This document shows positions 1 through 5,346 of a stretch of DNA of 6,629 nucleotides, one piece after another. A model generated the notes under the pieces. That model was not told where the DNA came from, made no database searches, and saw only the letters and a list, made by a program, of their open reading frames with translations. The stretch is from positions 1 to 6,629 of the forward strand of contig DPSI01000224.1 in the NCBI GenBank assembly GCA_003527165.1, read 5' to 3'. The position numbers were made by a program, and so were the translations under genes. Source of the DNA: Pseudomonas sp. Lineage in GTDB: Bacteria; Pseudomonadota; Gammaproteobacteria; Pseudomonadales; Pseudomonadaceae. How positions within the stretch are numbered: position 1 is the first letter of the stretch; each line of letters begins with the position of its first letter.

Positions 1-22
1 ACGCATGAAGGCGTGGCGCTCC

Positions 23-43
23 AGGCGGCAGGCGGCAGGCGGC
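23..43. repeat. Three perfect tandem AGGCGGC heptamers
   Basis: Bases 23-29, 30-36 and 37-43 are three identical copies of AGGCGGC. A related heptamer, AAGCCCG, follows in phase at 44-50. The block lies in the leader upstream of the permease gene. No coding frame through it could be tied to a recognisable protein, so it is described only as a short tandem repeat that may vary in copy number through replication slippage. Confidence 0.75.
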
Positions 44-66
44 AAGCCCGAAAGCGCCTGCGTAGC

Positions 67-94
67 AAGCCTCAAGCCTGAAGCCTGAAGCCTG
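67..94. repeat. Four tandem AAGCCTG-type heptamers before the permease start
   Basis: AAGCCTC at 67-73 is followed by three perfect AAGCCTG copies at 74-80, 81-87 and 88-94, ending 11 bases before the permease ATG. The same unit recurs in inverted orientation at 4155-4172, in the spacer between the binding-protein and oxygenase genes, so it is a locally dispersed intergenic repeat family. Its position next to the start codon means copy number would alter the translation-initiation region. That functional reading is inference. Confidence 0.75.
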
Positions 95-105
95 GTGCGG
101 CGAAC

Positions 106-1032
106 ATGGATATCGATCTACTCACCAACATCTTCTACGCCATGATCCGCACCGGCACGCCGCTGCTGCTGGTGGCCCTCGGCGAAATGGTCTGCGAGAA
201 GACCGGCGTACTCAACCTCGGCCAGGAAGGGATGATGCTGTTCGGTGCGGTGGCCGGCTTCATCGCCGCCTTCGCCACTGGCAACCTGTGGCTCGGGGTG
301 ATCTTCGCCTGCCTTGGCGGCATGCTGCTGTCGCAGCTGTTCGCCTTGGTGGCCCTGGGTTTCAACGCCAACCAGGTGGCCACCGGGCTGGCATTGACGA
401 TCTTCGGCGTCGGCCTGTCGTCCTTCATCGGCGCCGGCTGGGTCGGCAAACCGCTGACCGGCTTCGAGCCGGTGGCCATCCCGCTGCTCAGCGAGATTCC
501 GCTGATCGGGCGCATGCTGTTCGCCCAGGACCTGCTGGTGTACCTGTCGTTCGCCCTCTTCGCCCTGGTCGCCTGGGTGCTGCTGAAGAGCCGCGTCGGG
601 CTGATCATCCAGGCGGTCGGCGAGAACCCCAACGCCGCCAGCGCCATGGGCCTGCCGGTGCTGCGCGTACGTACCCTGGCGGTACTGTTCGGTGGCGCCA
701 TGGCCGGGCTGGCTGGCGGCTACCTGTCACTCGCCTACACCCCGATGTGGGCCGAGAACATGACCGCCGGCCGCGGCTGGATCGCCCTGGCGCTGGTGGT
801 GTTCGCCAGCTGGCGGGTAGGCCGGGTGCTGCTCGGCGCCTACCTGTTCGGCCTGGCCAGCATCCTGCACCTGGTGGCCCAGGGCATCGGCCTGTCGATC
901 CCCGGCAACCTGCTGGCGATGCTGCCCTACGTGGCGACCATCGTGGTGCTGGTGCTGCTCTCGCGCGACGCCAGCCGCACCCGGCTCTACGCGCCGGTGT
1001 CGCTGGGACAGCCGTGGAAGGCGGGGCACTGA
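106..1032 (+). CDS. Nucleoside-type ABC transporter, inner-membrane permease subunit
   Basis: This 308-residue inner-membrane permease belongs to the branched-chain/nucleoside ABC importer class (BPD_transp_2 type; YufQ/NupQ-like). It would form part of the channel that moves purine or pyrimidine nucleosides delivered by a BMP-type binding protein. The sequence is strongly hydrophobic, with about eight or nine membrane segments (roughly residues 10-27, 42-59, 62-83, 90-110, 142-160, 188-208, 223-238, 240-260 and 268-286). The family signature GVLNLGQEGMMLFGA lies at 34-48. The cytoplasmic coupling loop that contacts the ATPase is about 168-190 (AVGENPNAASAMG). The length fits the family. No clear Shine-Dalgarno precedes the ATG, and the 105 bases upstream are heptamer repeats. 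The ATPase and usual partner permease are not in the window and are expected to the left; the likely binding protein is at 3008-4090, separated by two opposite-strand genes. Substrate is assigned by family, not proven. Confidence 0.9.
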   Translation: MDIDLLTNIFYAMIRTGTPLLLVALGEMVCEKTGVLNLGQEGMMLFGAVAGFIAAFATGNLWLGVIFACLGGMLLSQLFALVALGFNANQVATGLALTIFGVGLSSFIGAGWVGKPLTGFEPVAIPLLSEIPLIGRMLFAQDLLVYLSFALFALVAWVLLKSRVGLIIQAVGENPNAASAMGLPVLRVRTLAVLFGGAMAGLAGGYLSLAYTPMWAENMTAGRGWIALALVVFASWRVGRVLLGAYLFGLASILHLVAQGIGLSIPGNLLAMLPYVATIVVLVLLSRDASRTRLYAPVSLGQPWKAGH

Positions 1033-1054
1033 CGGCGTTAGCCTGTCGCCTCTT

Positions 1055-1122
1055 GGTGGGCTAAAGCCCACCCTAACCTGCCCTTACCTCGGCCCGTTCC
1101 GTAGGACGGGCTTTAGCCCACC
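1055..1122. terminator. Paired REP-like palindromes, probable bidirectional terminator between convergent genes
   Basis: GGTGGGCTAAAGCCC at 1055-1069 is repeated as a perfect 15-bp inverted copy at 1108-1122. The left copy is itself a hairpin, with 8-bp arms at 1055-1062 and 1065-1072 around AA; the right copy contains a smaller one (1108-1112 with 1115-1119). Both resemble the GTAGGGTGGGCTTTAGCCCACC-type intergenic element familiar from Pseudomonas genomes. The pair sits between the stop of the plus-strand permease (1032) and the stop of the minus-strand deoxyribosyltransferase (1152), where transcription from both sides must end. No uridine run follows, so intrinsic termination is inferred from position and stem strength only. 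A further 6-bp hairpin (1143-1148 with 1154-1159) covers the minus-strand stop codon. Confidence 0.55.
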
Positions 1123-1151
1123 GAGTCGAGGCGTAGCCTGCAGCCGCTGGC

Positions 1152-1670
1152 TTAGCGGCGCTCTGTGAACTCGTTGGCCAGGCACCGCAACGCCTCCCGC
1201 GGACCGCCCGTGACCAGTTGGGCCGGCACCGCCAGCATGAGGTTCAATGGCAGATCGAAGGCTTCCAGCTGCAGCCCGTCGCAATCGAAGCCAGGCTGTC
1301 CGCAAAGATGCGGCAGCTGGCGCTGCAGGCGCTCGGCATAGCTGCCCGCACCCTCCAGATACCCCACTACCGTCTTGCCGCGCGCCACCGCGTAGCCGAC
1401 CTCGAAACAGGTGCCGCTGTCCGGCTCGCCGCCACGGAAGAAGTTGAGGTCGGCCAGCACCCCGTCGGCCTGGTCGAGCAGCTCCAGGTTGGCGCGGTAG
1501 ATCCAGGCGGCCTGCTCGCGGGCGGCGGTGATGTGCGCCGGCACCTGCTTGTCCAGCGGGTACAGGCCAACGAAGCCGAACTCGGCGCAGAGCGCCTTGA
1601 GTCGTTCGCCATGTTCGAGCGCATCGGGCCGGAACACGCCGGGCCCGGCCAGGTAGATACGTACGTCCAT
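1152..1670 (-). CDS. Nucleoside 2-deoxyribosyltransferase-like enzyme
   Basis: This 172-residue cytoplasmic protein belongs to the nucleoside 2-deoxyribosyltransferase / 2'-deoxynucleoside 5'-phosphate N-hydrolase superfamily. Members either transfer 2-deoxyribose between bases or hydrolyse the N-glycosidic bond. Family marks are the N-terminal IYLAGPGVF (residues 5-13), GLYPLD (35-40), ADGVLADLNFF (68-78) and DSGTCFEVGYAVARGK (84-99). By alignment to the well-studied Lactobacillus enzyme, Glu90 in the FEVGYA motif is the likely nucleophile that forms the deoxyribosyl-enzyme intermediate, with Asp74 and Asp84 as probable base-handling acids; all are present, so it looks catalytically competent. 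A ribosome-binding sequence, AGGAG, ends three bases before the ATG, which is tight. It starts 33 bases after the stop of the antiporter gene on the same strand and is probably cotranscribed with it. Transferase versus hydrolase activity cannot be decided from sequence. Confidence 0.85.
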   Translation of the reverse strand: MDVRIYLAGPGVFRPDALEHGERLKALCAEFGFVGLYPLDKQVPAHITAAREQAAWIYRANLELLDQADGVLADLNFFRGGEPDSGTCFEVGYAVARGKTVVGYLEGAGSYAERLQRQLPHLCGQPGFDCDGLQLEAFDLPLNLMLAVPAQLVTGGPREALRCLANEFTERR

Positions 1671-1703
1671 GGACTCCTATCCGGTCGCGGTTCGCCGCGG
1701 CCG

Positions 1704-2792
1704 TCACAGGCCGATCAGCGACAACATGATGAAGGTGGCGAACAGCACGAAGTGGGTCATGCCCTCGATCGCATTGGTCTCGCCGTCGTTCAGGTTGATG
1801 GCGGCGACGATGAGGGTGATGAAGACCATCACCGTCTGTACCGGCGTCATCGCCATCTGGAACGGCTGGCCACTATACAGCGCCAACGCCTCCATGACCG
1901 GCACGGTGAGGATCACTGTCGACAGCGAGGCGCCGAGGGCGATGTTGACCACCGACTGCATGCGGTTGGCCAGCGCCGCCCGCAGCGCGGTAAGAATCTC
2001 CGGGCTGGCCGAGATCGCCGCCACCAGCAGCGCGGCCAGCACCGGCGGCGCGCCGCTGCCCTCCAGGCCGACGTTCAGCGCCTGCGACATCACCTCGGCG
2101 AGCGCGCCGATGATCACCACGCCGGCGCATAGCAGGCCGATCGAGCGGCCGCGGCTGGTCGACGTCTCCGGCGCCGCTTCGCCCTTGCGGCGGCGCTTCT
2201 CCGGGTAGCTGTAACTGAAGAAGTAGCTGTGCGCGCCGACCTGCATGCGCAGGAACACGCCGTACAACAGCAGCATGGCGCCGATGGTGAACGCCGAGTA
2301 AAGCCGCCAATCCTCACGCGGGATGAATTCCGGCACCACCATGGACACGCCCATGGCAGTGAGGATCATCACGCTGTAGGTGCGCGCCGAGTCGTCGTTG
2401 TAGGGCTGCTCGCCGTGGCGCAGGCCGCCCATCAACGCGGCGAGCCCGAGGATGCCGTTGAGGTCGAGCATCACCGCCGCGTAGATGGTGTCGCGCACCA
2501 GCGTCGGCGTCGGGTGGTGGGTCATCATGATCCCGAGGATCACCACCTCGACCAGCACCGCGGAAAGCGTGAGGATCATCGTCCCGTACGGATCGCCGAC
2601 CTTTTCCGCGAGGATTTCGGCATGATGCGCGACCCGTACCGAGGCCAGCACGATCATCAGCACGAGCACCGCGACGCCGGTCAATGCGATCGTGCGCCCA
2701 CCGTGCAACAGGCTGCCCTCGATCGCATAGGCGACGCCGGCGGCCAGCAGGGCCAGGAGCAGGAAGCGCTCTTCTCTCAGTGTCGCCAGCAT
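1704..2792 (-). CDS. chaA: ChaA-like calcium/proton antiporter
   Basis: This 362-residue integral inner-membrane protein of the Ca2+/cation antiporter family is close in length and pattern to E. coli ChaA. It would exchange cytoplasmic Ca2+ (and perhaps Na+ or K+) for protons. Two related halves are visible. The first carries GDPYGTMILTLSAVLVEV (66-83) with Glu82, and the second SASPEILTALRAALANR (261-277) with Glu265. These correspond to the alpha-repeat ion-binding segments, and both acidic residues are kept. Hydrophobic helices fill the rest, apart from a charged loop at about 197-216 (EKRRRKGEAAPETSTSRGR) that separates the halves. The ATG is preceded by a G-rich stretch, GGGGGTTGTC, that can serve as a weak ribosome-binding site. 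It is the first gene of the minus-strand unit and is read divergently from the binding-protein gene. Cation specificity is inferred from the family. Confidence 0.88.
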   Translation of the reverse strand: MLATLREERFLLLALLAAGVAYAIEGSLLHGGRTIALTGVAVLVLMIVLASVRVAHHAEILAEKVGDPYGTMILTLSAVLVEVVILGIMMTHHPTPTLVRDTIYAAVMLDLNGILGLAALMGGLRHGEQPYNDDSARTYSVMILTAMGVSMVVPEFIPREDWRLYSAFTIGAMLLLYGVFLRMQVGAHSYFFSYSYPEKRRRKGEAAPETSTSRGRSIGLLCAGVVIIGALAEVMSQALNVGLEGSGAPPVLAALLVAAISASPEILTALRAALANRMQSVVNIALGASLSTVILTVPVMEALALYSGQPFQMAMTPVQTVMVFITLIVAAINLNDGETNAIEGMTHFVLFATFIMLSLIGL

Positions 2793-2811
2793 GACAACCC
2801 CCGTAGCGTCT

Positions 2812-2839
2812 ATTGTTCGGATGCACCACGCTGTGGCAA
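2812..2839 (-). promoter_or_regulatory. Possible sigma-70 promoter for the antiporter gene
   Basis: On the minus strand TTGCCA (2834-2839) is followed after 16 bases by AACAAT (2812-2817), about 20 bases upstream of the antiporter ATG. The matches to TTGACA and TATAAT are 5/6 and 4/6. The spacing is acceptable, but the leader would be very short and the same bases overlap an NtrC-like dyad, so this is a weak proposal. Confidence 0.25.
2822..2838 (+). promoter_or_regulatory. NtrC-like enhancer dyad
   Basis: TGCACCACGCTGTGGCA is 17 bases long, the length of the classic NtrC site (TGCAC-Y-N4-TGGTGCA). The left arm, TGCACCA, is perfect; the right arm, TGTGGCA, matches 5 of 7 positions of TGGTGCA. 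Its centre is about 130 bases upstream of the start point predicted from the -24/-12 element at 2934-2949, within the usual range for such enhancers. Only one convincing copy was found. Assignment to NtrC is inference from pattern and placement. Confidence 0.35.
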
Positions 2840-2924
2840 AAACCCCGCCCGCCGCACCTCGCCGGATCAGCAGGACGTCTCGATCTCGCCCGACGGCGGG
2901 CGCGCTCCGGTGACTGACCGCTAT

Positions 2925-2940
2925 CTGTCCAGTTGGTCAG
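2925..2940. promoter_or_regulatory. 16-bp palindromic operator resembling a RutR box
   Basis: CTGTCCAGTTGGTCAG is an inverted repeat of 7-bp arms around a 2-bp spacer with one broken symmetric pair. The RutR box known from E. coli (TTGACCA-N2-TGGTCAA) has the same architecture and matches 11 of its 14 fixed bases. A third half-site, CTGACCG, lies at 2914-2920, so ACTGACC (2913-2919) and GGTCAGT (2935-2941) form a second exact 7-bp inverted pair. A TetR-family regulator sensing a pyrimidine would suit the neighbouring genes, but no regulator gene is in the window. Confidence 0.4.
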
Positions 2941-2949
2941 TTTTTTGCA
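2934..2949 (+). promoter_or_regulatory. Candidate sigma-54 (-24/-12) promoter for the binding-protein gene
   Basis: TGGTCAGTTTTTTGCA has GG at 2935-2936 and GC at 2947-2948 separated by exactly ten bases, as required for RpoN promoters (TGGCACG-N4-TTGCW). The TGG, the G at the seventh position and the complete TTGCA are matched; the CAC after TGG is not. Predicted initiation is near 2960, giving a leader of about 48 bases before the ATG at 3008. No good sigma-70 promoter is visible in the same stretch. A nitrogen-scavenging transporter is a plausible RpoN target in Pseudomonas; the assignment itself is inference. Confidence 0.45.
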
Positions 2950-2994
2950 AACCGAATCGCAGCCTCACGGCGGACACGCAAAAGATTTGCAACC

Positions 2995-2999
2995 AGGAG
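2995..2999 (+). promoter_or_regulatory. Strong ribosome-binding site that fixes the binding-protein start
   Basis: AGGAG ends eight bases before the ATG at 3008. The open frame continues upstream to an ATG at 2933, but that one has no such site, lies inside the putative promoter and would put a polar extension in front of the signal peptide. Confidence 0.85.
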
Positions 3000-3007
3000 C
3001 AACACCC

Positions 3008-4090
3008 ATGCAGAAGAACACCCGGAAATCCGTGCTTCGCGGTCTTGCCGCGGCGATTGGTTTCAGCACCGTGCTTACCGCCGTTGCGGCCGACCCATTG
3101 AAGGTCGGCTTCGTTTACGTTGGTCCGATCGGCGACCACGGCTGGACCTACCAGCACGAGATGGGGCGCCAATATGTAGAGAAGGAACTCGGCGACCAGG
3201 TCGAAACCACCTTCGTCGAGAACGTGGCCGAGGGCGCCGACGCCGAGCGCGTGATCCGCAACATGGCCAAGGGCGGCTATGACCTGATCTTCACCACATC
3301 CTTCGGGTATATGAACCCGACGCTAAAGGTGGCGAAACAGTTCCCTAAGGTCACGTTCGAACATGCGACCGGCTATAAGCAGGACAAGAATCTCGGCACC
3401 TACCTGTCGCGCTCGTATGAAGGCCGCTACGTCGGTGGCTTCCTGGCGGCGAAGATGACCAAGACCAAGAAGGTCGGCTACATCGCCTCCTTCCCGATTC
3501 CGGAAGTCATTCGCGACATCAACTCGATCCAGCTGGCGCTGGACAAGTACAACCCGGGCACCGAGATCAAGGTGGTGTGGGTGAATTCCTGGTTCGATCC
3601 GGGCAAGGAAGCCGATGCCGCCAACGCACTGATCGACCAAGGCGTCGATGTCGTCTTCCAGCACACCGACAGCCCGGCGCCAATCCAGGCCGCCGAGCGC
3701 CGCGGCGTCTATTCGGTCGGCTACGCGTCGGACATGGCCCACTTCGGTCCAAAGGCGGTGCTGACCTCCATCGTCAACGATTGGGGCCCGCATTACGCCA
3801 AGTCGGCACAAGCCGTGATCGACGGCAGCTGGCAGCCGCAGGACTTCTGGGGCGGCTTGGCCGAAGACACCATCAGCCTGCCGATCAGCGATCTGGTGCC
3901 GGCCGAGGTGAAGACCGAGGCAGAACAGATCATCGCCAGCATCAAGAGCGGCGAGCTCCATCCCTTCACCGGCCCGATCAAGGACCAATCCGGCACTGTG
4001 CGCATCGCCGAAGGCGCAACCGCCAGCAATGGCGACCTGGCCTCGATGGACTACTACGTGCTAGGCATCGACGCCGAGTTGCCAAAGTAG
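3008..4090 (+). CDS. BMP/PnrA-family periplasmic nucleoside-binding protein of an ABC importer
   Basis: This 360-residue secreted solute-binding protein belongs to the basic membrane protein (BMP, PnrA-like) family, whose studied members bind purine nucleosides and pass them to an ABC permease. Residues 1-27 form a Sec signal peptide: basic n-region (QKNTRK), hydrophobic core (LRGLAAAIGFSTVLT) and an AVA site, with the mature protein starting ADPLKVGF. There is no lipobox cysteine, so it should be soluble in the periplasm rather than a lipoprotein like the spirochaete members. Family marks are KVGFVYVGPIGDHGW (32-46), the ENVAEGADAERVIRNMAKGGYDLIF region (71-95), YEGRYVGGFLAA (137-148), WFDPGKE (195-201) and DVVFQHTDSP (214-223). 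The length is normal and the frame intact. It is the probable partner of the permease at 106-1032, although two minus-strand genes lie between them. Control is discussed under the 2822-2949 sites. Purine versus pyrimidine preference cannot be read from sequence. Confidence 0.9.
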   Translation: MQKNTRKSVLRGLAAAIGFSTVLTAVAADPLKVGFVYVGPIGDHGWTYQHEMGRQYVEKELGDQVETTFVENVAEGADAERVIRNMAKGGYDLIFTTSFGYMNPTLKVAKQFPKVTFEHATGYKQDKNLGTYLSRSYEGRYVGGFLAAKMTKTKKVGYIASFPIPEVIRDINSIQLALDKYNPGTEIKVVWVNSWFDPGKEADAANALIDQGVDVVFQHTDSPAPIQAAERRGVYSVGYASDMAHFGPKAVLTSIVNDWGPHYAKSAQAVIDGSWQPQDFWGGLAEDTISLPISDLVPAEVKTEAEQIIASIKSGELHPFTGPIKDQSGTVRIAEGATASNGDLASMDYYVLGIDAELPK

Positions 4091-4112
4091 TTGGTAACCA
4101 AGCTGGAAACTA

Positions 4113-4172
4113 GAAGCCGGAAGCTTGAAGTAAAACCGGGCGAATCGCGGCGGTCTTCAGGCTTCAGGCTTC
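4113..4172 (+). repeat. Long imperfect hairpin between binding-protein and oxygenase genes
   Basis: The 18-base arms at 4113-4130 and 4155-4172 pair with one mismatch and one G-U wobble around a 24-base loop. The arms are built from AAGCCKG/AAGCTTG heptamers of the same family as the leader repeat at 67-94. The structure lies 22 bases after the binding-protein stop and 18 before the oxygenase start, and no uridine run follows. It could stabilise the upstream message or lower expression of the oxygenase relative to the abundant binding protein, as intercistronic hairpins do in other transporter operons. That role is inference. Confidence 0.65.
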
Positions 4173-4190
4173 GATAGCGAGATAACTTAA

Positions 4191-5156
4191 ATGACTCAAT
4201 TGCCTATCATCGACATCGCTCCGCTCTACGCCGACGACGAACCCGGCCGGCGCGCGGTTGCACGGCAGATCGACGCGGCCTGCCGCGACTGGGGTTTCTT
4301 CTACATCCGCAACCATCCGATCAGCGCCGAGCGTATCGGCCAGCTGAAGGACGCCGCGGAACGCTTCTTCGCCCTGCCCTCCGAGCAGAAGCTGAAGATC
4401 GACATCACCAAGAGCAAGCACCACCGCGGCTACGGCGCCATCGCCACCGAGCAGCTCGACCCGAGCCAGCCGAGCGACCTGAAGGAAACCTTCGACATGG
4501 GCTTCCACATGCCGGCCGAACATCCCGACGTGCTGGCCGGTGAGCCGTTGCGCGGGCCGAACCGGCACCCCGACCTGCCCGGCTGGGAAGCGCTGATGCA
4601 GCAGCACTACCAGGACATGCACGCGCTGGCCTGCACCCTGCTACGCGCCGTGGCCGAGGCGCTGGGCGTCGCGCAGGATTTCTTCGACAAGCGCTTCGTC
4701 GAACCCATCAGCGTGTTCCGCATGATCCACTACCCGCCGCGCAGCACCGCCTCCAGCGCCGACCAGCAGGGCGCCGGGGCGCACACCGACTATGGCTGCA
4801 TCACCCTGCTCTATCAGGACCAGGCCGGCGGACTGCAGGTGCAGAACGTGCACGGCGAATGGATCGACGCGCCGCCGATCGAGGGCACCTACGTGGTCAA
4901 CATCGGCGACATGATGGCGCGCTGGAGCAACGATCGTTACAAGTCCACGCCGCACCGGGTGATCAGTCCGCTGGGCGTCGACCGCTACTCGATGCCGTTC
5001 TTCGCCGAGCCGAATCCCGACACCGTCATCAGTTGCCTGCCCGGCTGCCAGGGGCCGGGCAACCCGCCCAAGTATCCGGAAACCACCTGCAGCGCCTATA
5101 TGCTCTCGCGCTTCGCCGAGACCTATGCCTATCGGCGGGAGCCGTCACCGGCCTGA
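4191..5156 (+). CDS. Isopenicillin-N-synthase-family Fe(II)/2-oxoglutarate oxygenase
   Basis: This 321-residue cytoplasmic non-haem iron oxygenase has the DIOX_N plus 2OG-FeII_Oxy architecture (about 4-120 and 173-290). Members use O2 and usually 2-oxoglutarate to hydroxylate or desaturate small molecules. The facial triad is seen as His198-x-Asp200 (GAHTDYGCITLLYQD) and His255 (STPHRVISP). The 2-oxoglutarate carboxylate anchor is Arg265-x-Ser267 (DRYSMPFF). The N-terminal PIIDIAPL and DWGFFYIRNHPI (33-44) are typical. An in-frame TAA directly precedes the ATG, and the next Met is residue 103, so the start is firm although the ribosome-binding site is weak. It follows the nucleoside-binding protein by 100 bases and is probably cotranscribed through the hairpin. 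The family includes fungal thymine 7-hydroxylase as well as many plant and antibiotic enzymes. A nucleobase or modified-nucleoside substrate is suggested only by context. Confidence 0.88.
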   Translation: MTQLPIIDIAPLYADDEPGRRAVARQIDAACRDWGFFYIRNHPISAERIGQLKDAAERFFALPSEQKLKIDITKSKHHRGYGAIATEQLDPSQPSDLKETFDMGFHMPAEHPDVLAGEPLRGPNRHPDLPGWEALMQQHYQDMHALACTLLRAVAEALGVAQDFFDKRFVEPISVFRMIHYPPRSTASSADQQGAGAHTDYGCITLLYQDQAGGLQVQNVHGEWIDAPPIEGTYVVNIGDMMARWSNDRYKSTPHRVISPLGVDRYSMPFFAEPNPDTVISCLPGCQGPGNPPKYPETTCSAYMLSRFAETYAYRREPSPA

Positions 5157-5346
5157 GAGGGCCAGCGCGCATGTAGTAAGCCACTGCTGCGTGGCAGCGG
5201 CTGCAGACCGCCAATCCGATCGGCGATCACCCGCCCGGGCCGATTCGCTACGCTCATGTCGTGATCGGTATGGGGTGATTCACAAGCGTACCTCGCCGCA
5301 GCAGCAGGTAAGATGGCTGCCCACGTCTTCGCGAACAATCGCACGC
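5157..5346. other. Non-coding spacer between the oxygenase gene and trmO
   Basis: No gene is seen here. A 7-bp GC stem (5184-5190 with 5194-5200, loop GTG) follows the oxygenase stop but lacks a uridine tract. CCGATCGG at 5216-5223 is a perfect 8-bp palindrome, and CGATCAC (5224-5230) recurs inverted as GTGATCG (5261-5267). TAAGAT at 5309-5314 is a -10-like hexamer 33 bases before the trmO ATG, but no -35 sits at a normal distance. The spacing suggests trmO is transcribed separately, without a promoter that can be named confidently. Confidence 0.5.

Noticed and set aside
6..8. TGA that could end an upstream gene entering from the left edge
   Set aside because: Only one codon of the possible gene is visible, so it cannot be supported.
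23..94. CRISPR-like array
   Set aside because: The repeats are 7 bp and directly abutting, with no spacers.
135..701. Minus-strand open frame inside the permease gene
   Set aside because: It is a Ser/Thr/Pro-rich complement of a membrane-protein gene, with no ribosome-binding site or recognisable motif.
1218..2132. Long plus-strand open frame opposite the deoxyribosyltransferase and antiporter genes
   Set aside because: It is antisense to two clearly recognisable proteins, rich in Gln, Arg and His as expected of a GC-rich shadow frame, and crosses both genes and their spacer without family features.
2913..2946. Intrinsic terminator made by ACTGACC/GGTCAGT followed by a run of six T
   Set aside because: No gene ends upstream on this strand; the loop would be 15 bases and the stem only 7, and the T run is better explained as part of the -12 region of a promoter.
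2933..3007. Upstream extension of the binding protein to an ATG at 2933
   Set aside because: The AGGAG at 2995-2999 and a proper signal peptide place the start at 3008; the extension overlaps the proposed promoter.
2229..3101. Plus-strand open frame across the antiporter start and the divergent control region
   Set aside because: It is antisense to the antiporter N-terminus, composed of His/Gln/Arg-rich sequence, and runs through promoter elements into the binding-protein gene in another frame.
4092..4101. TTGGTAACCAA palindrome after the binding-protein stop
   Set aside because: Its arms have a single-base loop and no larger context, so it is too short to call an operator or a terminator.
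5125..5346. Upstream extension of TrmO by 74 residues
   Set aside because: The extra residues do not resemble TrmO proteins, would overlap the end of the oxygenase gene, and the family normally begins at the SYSVSPIGFVRS sequence.
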